From NCBI RefSeq assembly GCF_011758765.1, contig NZ_JAANOU010000001.1, positions 5,270,001 through 5,334,000 of the forward strand: a stretch of DNA of 64,000 nt, in the 5' to 3' direction. The notes under the pieces were generated by a model, which saw nothing but the letters and a program-made list of their open reading frames with translations, was not told the DNA's origin and searched no databases. The translations under genes were made by a program, and so were the position numbers. This document shows positions 35,098 through 41,598 of this stretch, in pieces (within the stretch, counting starts at the first letter, position 1; each line of letters begins with the position of its first letter). This DNA comes from Amycolatopsis viridis. GTDB taxonomy: Bacteria; Actinomycetota; Actinomycetes; Mycobacteriales; Pseudonocardiaceae.

Positions 35098-35196
35098 TTA
35101 CTCGACCGTGATGCCCATCGACCGGGCGGTGCCGGCGATCATGCTTGTGATCGGCACTGTGCGGCCTGCTCGATGTCGTTGGCGTTCACGGCCTGC
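35098..35196 (-). pseudogene. Decayed duplicate of the rplK 3' end
   Basis: From 35099 the sequence matches the true rplK 3' end (from 35201) with one mismatch over about 41 bases, including the final codons and a stop (TAA here, TAG in rplK). Then a divergent 30-base block replaces 17 bases of rplK, followed by a further 16 identical bases. The fragment has no start codon of its own and is not expected to be translated. Confidence 0.85.
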
Positions 35197-35199
35197 TAC

Positions 35200-35631
35200 C
35201 TACTCGACCGTGATACCCATCGACCGGGCGGTGCCGGCGATGATCTTGGCTGCCTGGTCGATGTCGTTGGCGTTGAGGTCCGACTTCTTGGTCTCGGCGA
35301 TCTCCCGCACCTGGTCCCAGGTCACCTTCGCGACCTTGGTCTTGTGCGGCTCCGCCGAGCCCTTGTCGATGCCCGCGGCCTTCAGCAGCAGCCTCGCGGC
35401 CGGCGGCGTCTTCAGCTTGAAGTCGAACGACCGGTCTTCGTACACGGAGATCTCGACGGGCACCACGTTGCCGCGCTGCGACTCGGTCGCGGCGTTGTAG
35501 GCCTTGCAGAACTCCATGATGTTGACGCCGTGCTGACCCAGCGCGGGGCCGACCGGCGGAGCCGGGTTCGCGGCACCCGCCTGAATCTGCAGCTTGATGA
35601 TCGCTGCAAGCTTCTTCTTCTTGGGTGGCAT
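35200..35631 (-). CDS. rplK: 50S ribosomal protein L11
   Basis: 143 residues, complete. The N-terminal domain with [20 protein letters not shown] binds the GTPase-associated rRNA and thiopeptides; the proline-rich helix and the C-terminal RNA-binding domain follow, ending ARSMGITVE. It is transcribed with rplA. Its last codons are repeated, in degraded form, immediately downstream. Confidence 0.97.
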   Translation of the reverse strand: MPPKKKKLAAIIKLQIQAGAANPAPPVGPALGQHGVNIMEFCKAYNAATESQRGNVVPVEISVYEDRSFDFKLKTPPAARLLLKAAGIDKGSAEPHKTKVAKVTWDQVREIAETKKSDLNANDIDQAAKIIAGTARSMGITVE

Positions 35632-35708
35632 TCCTAGTTCCTATTCAGTACCGAGTACCCCGCGCACCTGCCTGCGCGCGAGGGCCAACGATCCAGTGTA
35701 CTGGGTCG

Positions 35709-36536
35709 TCAGATCTTGGAGACCTGGTTGAACGACAGCTCGACCGGCGTCTCGCGGCCGAAGATCGACACCAGGACCTTCAACTTCTGCGCGTCCGCGT
35801 TGACCTCGCTGATCGTCGCGGGCAACGTCTCGAACGGGCCGTCCATGACGGTGACCGACTCGCCGACCTCGAAGTCGACCTCGACCGCGGGCGCGCCCAG
35901 AGCGGCCGCGTCCGACGCGGCTTCACCCTTGGCCTTCGCCGGGGCGGGCTTCTCGACCTCGGGGGCGAGGAACTTCACCACTTCTTCGACGGTCAGCGGC
36001 GAGGGCTTCGAGGTCGCACCCACGAAACCGGTGACACCGGGCGTGTTGCGGACCGCGCTCCAGGAGGCGTCGTTGAGCTCCATCCGGACCAGGATGTAAC
36101 CCGGCAGCACCTTCTCCTGGACGATCTTGCGCTGACCGTTCTTGATCTGGGTGACCTCTTTGGTGGGCACCTCGATCTGGAAGATGTAGTCCTCGACGTC
36201 CAGCGTCTGGGTGCGGGTCTCGAGGTTGTTCTTGACCTTGTTCTCGTACCCGGCGTAGGAGTGCACGACGTACCAGTCGCCCGGCAGCGAGCGCAGCTCC
36301 TTGCGGAGCTTCTCGACCGGGTCCAGGTCGTCGTCCTCGGCCGGAGCGGCCTCGGCGGCGGACTCGTCCTCACCGGCGGCCTCGGCCGGCTCGGCGTCGA
36401 GTTCGGCGACCGCGCCGTCGGCGTCCTGGTCGGACCGCGCGACGTCAGACTGGGCGGCCTCGTCCTCGGCCACGGTGGCCGCCTCGACCGGCTCGTCGTA
36501 CTCGTCGCCGGCTGCGACGCCGTTCTCGGAGGTCAC
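35709..36536 (-). CDS. nusG: Transcription termination/antitermination protein NusG
   Basis: 275 residues from GTG 36536 with GAGGAC upstream. An acidic, Ala/Glu/Asp-rich N-terminal extension of about 75 residues, usual in actinobacteria, precedes the NGN domain ([19 protein letters not shown]) and a KOW domain ([20 protein letters not shown]). There is also a 20-residue low-complexity insertion between the two domains. It lies 55 bases downstream of secE. Confidence 0.95.
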   Translation of the reverse strand: MTSENGVAAGDEYDEPVEAATVAEDEAAQSDVARSDQDADGAVAELDAEPAEAAGEDESAAEAAPAEDDDLDPVEKLRKELRSLPGDWYVVHSYAGYENKVKNNLETRTQTLDVEDYIFQIEVPTKEVTQIKNGQRKIVQEKVLPGYILVRMELNDASWSAVRNTPGVTGFVGATSKPSPLTVEEVVKFLAPEVEKPAPAKAKGEAASDAAALGAPAVEVDFEVGESVTVMDGPFETLPATISEVNADAQKLKVLVSIFGRETPVELSFNQVSKI

Positions 36537-36591
36537 GTTCCGTCCTCTCGTTTGATCGCTTGTCGTGTCGGTGCCGGCCCCGCAGACGCGC

Positions 36592-37038
36592 TCAGCCGAA
36601 CAGCCAGAACACGCCCTTGCGGAACACGAAGTCCAGCAACGAGACCAGCGCGACCATGAAGGCCACGAAGACCAGCACCACGGTGGTGTAGGTGATCATC
36701 TGCTTGCGCGTCGGCCAGATGACCTTGCGCAGCTCGGCCCACACCTCGCGGATGAACCGCACCAGCCTGGCGAACAGGGACGGCTTCTTCTCCGTGCGGG
36801 TCCGCTTCGGGGTCGCCCGGCCCTTCTTGGCCTCGCCGGCCTTGGCCGCGCCGTCGGCGGGCGCGGCGGCGCTGACCGAGGCCTTGCCCGACGGGCGCGC
36901 CTTCTCGCCGTCCTTGGCGGCCTTGCCGGCAGGGCGCGCGGAGGCACGGCGTTCGCGCCGCGCCGCGGCCGTGACCGGACGCGCAGCCCGCTTGGGCTCC
37001 TGCTCCTGGCCCTTGCCGCCGGCGTCGTTGTCGCTCAC
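36592..37038 (-). CDS. secE: Preprotein translocase subunit SecE
   Basis: 148 residues from GTG 37038, preceded by GGAGG. The first 85 residues are Lys/Arg/Ala-rich and cytoplasmic, followed by the conserved amphipathic helix ([20 protein letters not shown]) and one membrane span ([20 protein letters not shown]). It is the small essential partner of SecY. A longer frame begins inside the tRNA-Trp gene and was rejected. Confidence 0.93.
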   Translation of the reverse strand: MSDNDAGGKGQEQEPKRAARPVTAAARRERRASARPAGKAAKDGEKARPSGKASVSAAAPADGAAKAGEAKKGRATPKRTRTEKKPSLFARLVRFIREVWAELRKVIWPTRKQMITYTTVVLVFVAFMVALVSLLDFVFRKGVFWLFG

Positions 37039-37071
37039 GACCACTCCTCCGCTAAGGCACCTACATCGACG

Positions 37072-37144
<73 letters not shown>

Positions 37145-37323
37145 TCGAGCAATCCAGCCGCTCGCTGGACGCCCTTGACCCTCCCCGCATGCGCTGCGGG
37201 GTCAGGCGCCGGACGTTCCAAGTTCGGAAGTCTACGGCAAGCCCCGGACAGCCCCGCAACCGAGGGGCGCGGAACGGGCTCCCGCATGCTTCTCGACACA
37301 CGCGACGTGCGAACATGAAGGCC

Positions 37324-38550
37324 ATGAGCGCACCAGCAACCGTCACTGCCAGCTCCCGCATCTCCGCCCGCATCGCCGGCATCACGCCGTCGGCCACCCT
37401 CGCCGTGGACGCGAAGGCGAAGGAGCTGAAGGCGCAGGGCCGGCCGGTGATCGGCTTCGGTGCGGGGCAGCCGGACTTCCCCACCCCCGACTACGTCGTC
37501 GAGGCGGCCGCGAAGGCCGTCCACGACCGGTCCAACCACGGTTACACCGCGGCCGGCGGCCTGCCGGAGCTCAAGGAGGCCATCGCGGCGAAGACCCTGC
37601 GTGACTCCGGCTTCGCGATCGAGCCGAGCCAGGTCCTGGTCACCAACGGTGGCAAGCAGGCCGTCTATTCCGCGTTCGCGACGCTGTGCGACCCCGGCGA
37701 CGAGGTTCTGCTGCTCGCGCCGTACTGGACGACCTACCCGGAGTCGATCAAGCTCGCGGGCGGGGTGCCGGTGCAGGTCACGGCCGACGAGTCGACCGGC
37801 TACCGGGTCACCGTCGAGCAGCTCGAGGCGGCGCGCACCGACCGCACGAAGGTGCTGCTGTTCAACTCGCCGTCCAACCCGACCGGCGCGGTCTACACCC
37901 GGGAGCAGATCGAGGCCATCGGCAAGTGGGCCTACGAGCACGGCATCTGGGTGATCACCGACGAGATCTACGAGCACCTGGTCTACGACGGTGCCGAGAA
38001 CCACTCGATGCCGGTCGTGGTGCCCGAGCTGGCCGACCAGACGCTGATCCTCAACGGGGTCGCCAAGACCTACTCGATGACCGGCTGGCGGGTCGGCTGG
38101 ATCGCCGGCCCGAAGGACGTGATCAAGGCGGCGACGAGCTACCAGTCGCACCTGTGCGGCAACGTCTCGAACGTCGCGCAGCGGGCCGCGCTGGCCGCCG
38201 TCGCGGGACCGCTGGACGTGGTCGCCGAGATGCGCGCCGCGTTCGACGCGCGCCGCAAGAAGATCGTCTCGCTGCTGTCCGCCATCCCCGGCGTGACCTG
38301 CCCGACGCCGGAGGGCGCGTTCTACGCGTACCCGTCGTTCAAGGACCTCCTGGGCAAGGAGATCCGCGGTGAGAAGCCGTCCGACACGCTGGAGCTGGCC
38401 GACCTGATCTTGCGGGAGGCGGACGTGGCCGCGGTGCCCGGCGAGGCGTTCGGGACCCCGGGCTACTTCCGGTTCTCCTACGCGCTGGCCGAGTCCGACC
38501 TCGTCGAGGGCGTGCAGCGGCTCGGTGCCCTGCTGTCCGAGGTCAACTAA
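37324..38550 (+). CDS. Pyridoxal-phosphate aminotransferase, aspartate aminotransferase type (class I)
   Basis: 408 residues from ATG 37324 ([17 protein letters not shown]); an ATG nine bases earlier is an alternative. It is a fold-type I aminotransferase. The internal-aldimine lysine is K248 in [12 protein letters not shown]; the [11 protein letters not shown] and [11 protein letters not shown] motifs and the C-terminal Arg in GYFRFSYA are present. The family interconverts aspartate and oxaloacetate (or related amino and keto acids) with 2-oxoglutarate. It is the divergent neighbour of tRNA-Trp-secE and is closed by a good terminator. Confidence 0.93.
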   Translation: MSAPATVTASSRISARIAGITPSATLAVDAKAKELKAQGRPVIGFGAGQPDFPTPDYVVEAAAKAVHDRSNHGYTAAGGLPELKEAIAAKTLRDSGFAIEPSQVLVTNGGKQAVYSAFATLCDPGDEVLLLAPYWTTYPESIKLAGGVPVQVTADESTGYRVTVEQLEAARTDRTKVLLFNSPSNPTGAVYTREQIEAIGKWAYEHGIWVITDEIYEHLVYDGAENHSMPVVVPELADQTLILNGVAKTYSMTGWRVGWIAGPKDVIKAATSYQSHLCGNVSNVAQRAALAAVAGPLDVVAEMRAAFDARRKKIVSLLSAIPGVTCPTPEGAFYAYPSFKDLLGKEIRGEKPSDTLELADLILREADVAAVPGEAFGTPGYFRFSYALAESDLVEGVQRLGALLSEVN

Positions 38551-38565
38551 CCCGATCCGGGTGTT

Positions 38566-38602
38566 CGAAGCGCCACTTCCACTCCGCGGAAGTGGCGCTT
38601 CG
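38566..38602 (+). terminator. Terminator of the aminotransferase gene
   Basis: A perfect 15-bp stem, arms 38566-38580 and 38588-38602 (CGAAGCGCCACTTCC type), with a seven-base loop, followed by GCGTTTTC. It starts 15 bases after the stop codon. Confidence 0.9.
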
Positions 38603-38626
38603 GCGTTTTCGGGGTAGCCCCGGTGC

Positions 38627-39538
38627 GTGGGGAAGACCAAGGTGCTGATCGGGGTAGTGGTGGTGGCCGCGCTGGTGGGTGCGGCCACCGCCGGTGTCAT
38701 CTACTGGCGCGGCGACCGCGGCGAGTCGGCCGCGCCGCCCAAGCCGGCCGGCTCGGAGATCGGCCCGGGCACGGGCCGGTACGTCGCGCTCGGTGACTCG
38801 TACACATCGGCGCCGCGGACCGGTGCGCCCGCGGGGGACCCACCTGGGTGCGCGCGATCGGACAACAATTACCCGCACCTGGTCGCGGCGGAGCTGCGAC
38901 CGGCGTCGTTCGCCGACGTGAGCTGCGGTGGGGCGACGACCCAGCAGCTCACCGAGCCGCAGACCACGCCGAACGGCACCAACCCGCCGCAGCTGGATGT
39001 GGTTACCCCGGACACGACACTGGTCACGCTCGGCATCGGCGGTAACGACGTGGGGCTGGTTGGCCTGGCGCGGGAATGCCTGAGCACGAACCGCGCGGTG
39101 TCGCTGTGCCGGCCGCGGCTGACGGCCGGTGGGCGGGACCTGCTGGCGGAGCGGATCGCGGAGACGGCACCGAAGATCAGGGACGCGCTCACCCAGATCC
39201 ACCAGCGTGCGCCCCGGGCGCAGGTGATCGTCGTGGGCTACCCGACCGCACTGCCGGACGGCACCGGATGCTGGCCGTTCCTCCCGATCGGACCGGACGA
39301 CGTGGCGTACCTGCGGTCGTCGCTGGCGAAGCTGAACACGATGCTCGCCACCGAGGCGAAGGCCAACCAGGCCGGGTACGCGGACACGGCGACGCCGAGC
39401 AAGGGGAAGGACATGTGCGCCAAGGCGAAGGTCAAGTGGGTCGAAGACGTGGTGCCCTCCTCACCGGCGATGGAGCTGCATCCCAATGCCGTCGGCGAGC
39501 GCGGGATGGCGGACGTGGTGCTGCGGCTGGTGGAATGA
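38627..39538 (+). CDS. Secreted or anchored SGNH/GDSL hydrolase
   Basis: 303 residues from GTG 38627, six bases after a TAGCCC box, so possibly leaderless. There is an N-terminal membrane/signal segment (6-27). The catalytic Ser58 is in LGDSYTS, oxyanion residues are in GIGGNDVG and C-terminal His285 is in ELHPNAVGERG. Six Cys suggest disulfides outside the cell. The usual Asp three residues before the His is Met here (M-E-L-H), so the enzyme may work with a Ser-His dyad plus backbone, as in some Streptomyces esterases. It is probably a lipase or esterase; the substrate is unknown. Confidence 0.88.
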   Translation: MGKTKVLIGVVVVAALVGAATAGVIYWRGDRGESAAPPKPAGSEIGPGTGRYVALGDSYTSAPRTGAPAGDPPGCARSDNNYPHLVAAELRPASFADVSCGGATTQQLTEPQTTPNGTNPPQLDVVTPDTTLVTLGIGGNDVGLVGLARECLSTNRAVSLCRPRLTAGGRDLLAERIAETAPKIRDALTQIHQRAPRAQVIVVGYPTALPDGTGCWPFLPIGPDDVAYLRSSLAKLNTMLATEAKANQAGYADTATPSKGKDMCAKAKVKWVEDVVPSSPAMELHPNAVGERGMADVVLRLVE

Positions 39539-39560
39539 CCCCTCGGCGAGCCGTCCGGCG

Positions 39561-39956
39561 TCAGCGGACGACGGCCTGCGCCTTCCCCAGCACGGTTTTC
39601 CCCTCGAACTTCGCCGTGATGTCCACGCGCGCCGTGCCGTCCTCGCGGATCTCCGCGACCTTGCCGGTGAACTCGACGTCCGCACCGTCGGGTGAGACCA
39701 CCACGGGACGGGTGAACCGCACGCTGTACTCGACCAGCTTCCCCGGGTCGCCCAGCCACTCGGTGACCAGCCGGCCGCCGAGGGCCATGGTCAGCATGCC
39801 GTGCGCGATCACGTCCGGGAGGCCGACCTCCTTGGCGAACCGCTCGTTCCAGTGAATCGGGTTGAAGTCGAGCGACGCGCCCGCGTAGCGGACCAGCTGG
39901 TCGCGCGTGACGTGCACCGTCAGCGGGGGCAGTTCGGTGCCCTTCTCGTACGCCAT
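39561..39956 (-). CDS. hadB: MaoC-family (3R)-hydroxyacyl dehydratase, HadB-like
   Basis: 131 residues from ATG 39956, overlapping the hadA stop by one base (TGATG). Hot-dog fold. The catalytic hydratase-2 motif D-F-N-P-I-H (about 31-36) followed by VIAHGMLTM is intact. In mycobacteria HadB is the catalytic partner of HadA in fatty-acid or mycolate chain elongation. In organisms without mycolic acids the pair must serve another acyl chain, which the sequence does not reveal. Confidence 0.85.
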   Translation of the reverse strand: MAYEKGTELPPLTVHVTRDQLVRYAGASLDFNPIHWNERFAKEVGLPDVIAHGMLTMALGGRLVTEWLGDPGKLVEYSVRFTRPVVVSPDGADVEFTGKVAEIREDGTARVDITAKFEGKTVLGKAQAVVR

Positions 39957-40405
39957 CAGGCTCCCTCTCCCCGCACCACGAGCTGCGCCCGCGTCGTGCA
40001 CACCAGTTGACCGTCGGCGTCGACGACCTCGCCGCGCACGGTCAGGAAGTCGTTGCCGGCGCGGGCCATGATGTCCTCGACCGTCGTCGTGATGCGCAGC
40101 TGGTCGCCCGCGTGCACCGGACGCGTGTAGCGGAAGCTCTGGTCGCCGTGCACCATCCGGCTGTAGTCCAGGCCCAGCTCCGGGTCCTCGGCGATGGCGT
40201 TGATCGCGTCGAGGTTGATCACCGTGAGGAAGGTGGGCGGCGCGATCACGTCCGGGTAGCCGGCGGCGCGGGCCGCCTCCGGGTCCGTGTAGAGCGGGCT
40301 GGCGTCACCGATCGCCGCGGCGAATTCGCGGATCTTCTCGCGGCCGACTTCGTACGTGGCGTCCGGCGGATACGTCCGCCCGACGAACGAGGGGTCCAAA
40401 GGCAC
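39956..40405 (-). CDS. hadA: Hydroxyacyl dehydratase N-terminal-type subunit, HadA-like (UPF0336)
   Basis: 149 residues from GTG 40405. A TAGGCT -10 box ends six bases upstream, so the transcript is probably leaderless. Hot-dog fold with the substrate-binding sequence (YPDVIAPPTFLTVI, HGDQSFRYTRPVHAGD); it lacks the catalytic Asp/His pair, as HadA-type subunits do. It forms a heterodimer with the next gene product. The rpmG-hadA-hadB neighbourhood matches mycobacteria, but a scar separates rpmG from hadA here. Confidence 0.85.
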   Translation of the reverse strand: MPLDPSFVGRTYPPDATYEVGREKIREFAAAIGDASPLYTDPEAARAAGYPDVIAPPTFLTVINLDAINAIAEDPELGLDYSRMVHGDQSFRYTRPVHAGDQLRITTTVEDIMARAGNDFLTVRGEVVDADGQLVCTTRAQLVVRGEGA

Positions 40406-40418
40406 CCGAGCAGCCTAC

Positions 40419-40604
40419 CTAGCGGGCGAGCGCGCACAGCGCCTGTCCGGTGGCTTGGTCAAGCGGGTGGCACAGCTCGATCGCGAGCTCGGACAGCGTG
40501 ACGTCCGCGGGGGCTCCGAACGTCGCCATCGTGCTGAACAACGCGAGCTCGCCGTGCGAGGTCCGGATCCGCAGCGGCACCTCGATCGGGCTCCGGAGGG
40601 TCAC
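40419..40604 (-). pseudogene. C-terminal fragment of an XRE-type transcriptional regulator
   Basis: A 61-codon frame. Its sequence (EVPLRIRTSHGELALFST, then FGAPADVTLSELAIE and CHPLDQATGQALCAL) resembles the C-terminal end of actinobacterial HTH regulators that finish in FSTxxTFGTxxDVTLxELxIE. The helix-turn-helix and most of the ligand domain are missing: upstream DNA in this frame is unrelated and there is no start with a binding site. It looks like a deletion remnant. Confidence 0.5.
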
Positions 40605-40684
40605 CGGTTCCTCCGCATCCCCCTCGGGTGGGGCTCGCCGTCGCCGGTGACCTGCACCTCGCGGCGGCGAGGCGGAGCCCTGCG

Positions 40685-40969
40685 TTGCCCCGCACGGTTC
40701 TCCGAACCGACGGCTGGGGCACCGCCGTCTTCGGTGTCCTCATGCTGACCGGCGGGGCGTGGCTGGCGAAACCGCTCGGTCTGCCGTCGTCGTGGTTCGC
40801 GCCGATCGGCGTCGTGATGGTCGCGGGTGGCGCGGCGCTCGGCTCCCTCGCGGAACGACCCGTGATCCGGGCGTGGGTGACCGCCTTCGCGGTGCTGGAG
40901 CACCGCGGCTCGCGCCGGGAACGCACGAAGGCCGCTCCGGCGATCCGGAACGGCCTTCGTGAAAACTGA
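40685..40969 (+). pseudogene. Truncated small membrane protein running into the rpmG terminator
   Basis: From TTG 40685 a 94-codon frame encodes two membrane helices (WGTAVFGVLMLTGGAWLA and FAPIGVVMVAGGAALG) of a kind found in about 120-residue four-helix actinobacterial proteins. The last 30 residues are basic and are encoded by the rpmG terminator stem itself, so the original second half seems to be lost. It may still be expressed, but I think it is an eroded gene. Confidence 0.45.
40924..40961 (-). terminator. rpmG terminator
   Basis: An 11-bp perfect outer stem (CACGAAGGCCG, arms 40924-40934 and 40951-40961) with an inner CCG/CGG pairing, 20 bases past the rpmG stop on the minus strand. 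Confidence 0.8.
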
Positions 40970-40981
40970 GGGATGCTGGCG

Positions 40982-41146
40982 TCAGCGGGTTTCCTTGTGG
41001 ACCCGGTGCGTACCGCAGTTCGGGCAGAACTTCTTCATCTCCAGGCGATCCGGGTCGTTGCGCCGGTTCTTCTTGGTGATGTAGTTGCGGTGCTTGCAGA
41101 CCTCGCACGCCAGCGTGATCTTCGGTCGCACGTCGGTGGCAGCCAC
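40982..41146 (-). CDS. rpmG: 50S ribosomal protein L33, zinc-binding form
   Basis: 54 residues from GTG 41146 with AAAGG upstream. The sequence [17 protein letters not shown], then [20 protein letters not shown], is the actinobacterial L33. All four zinc ligands are present as two CxxC pairs (Cys14/17 and Cys41/44), so this is the C+ paralogue, which zinc-independent copies can replace under zinc starvation. It lies downstream of tRNA-Met and tRNA-Thr, as in mycobacteria. Confidence 0.95.
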   Translation of the reverse strand: MAATDVRPKITLACEVCKHRNYITKKNRRNDPDRLEMKKFCPNCGTHRVHKETR

Positions 41147-41210
41147 AGCAAAGCCTTTCTCTACACAACGAACCCCCCACAGACGACTGTAACCTCATCA
41201 GCCGCCCCGC

Positions 41211-41263
41211 GTGGGGGTCCAGGGGGCTCGCCCCCTGGCGGGGGCCCGGGGGTCCGGCCCCCG
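41211..41263. repeat. REP-like GC-rich double hairpin
   Basis: Two adjoining hairpins: CCAGGGGG/CCCCCTGG (arms 41219-41226 and 41231-41238, CTCG loop) and CGGGGG/CCCCCG (arms 41247-41252 and 41258-41263). The whole block of G and C runs looks like a dispersed intergenic repeat of GC-rich actinomycetes. It may also terminate the tRNA transcript. Confidence 0.6.
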
Positions 41264-41322
41264 AGGAAATGGCGAAGCGGATCAGGCTCACGCAGTCCGT
41301 GAGCATAGTCCGCTCATCCGCG

Positions 41323-41395
41323 TAGCGGTGGCCGGACTTGAACCGGCGACACAGCGATTATGAGCCGCTTGCTCTACCGACTGAGCTACACCGCC
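41323..41395 (-). tRNA. tRNA-Met (anticodon CAT, elongator type)
   Basis: 73 bases. Acceptor GGCGGTG pairs with CACCGCT (the terminal pair is G-U, so it is not an initiator with a mismatched first pair). D-arm TAGCTCAGTCGGTAGAGCA, anticodon loop CTCATAA, T-arm GCCGGTTCAAGTCCGGC. CCA is not encoded. Confidence 0.95.
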
Positions 41396-41449
41396 TTGAC
41401 CCGGCCGTCAGGCTCTCCCACCGGAGCGGAAGCGTCCTGCTGACCACCG

Positions 41450-41522
41450 AGCCCCAATACGGAATCGAACCGTAGACCTTCTCCTTACCATGGAGACGCT
41501 CTGCCGACTGAGCTATTGGGGC
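41450..41522 (-). tRNA. tRNA-Thr (anticodon GGT)
   Basis: 73 bases. Acceptor GCCCCAA/TTGGGGC, D-arm TAGCTCAGTCGGCAGAGCG, anticodon loop ATGGTAA, T-arm TACGGTTCGATTCCGTA. CCA is not encoded. It lies 54 bases upstream of tRNA-Met, probably in one transcript with it and rpmG. Confidence 0.95.
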
Positions 41523-41598
41523 GAGTCCAACGCCTGAACGTTGAAGCCTCGAAAAGATTACATGGCCCGGTCGGAGGCTCCCGCAGGGGGGTCCCCTT

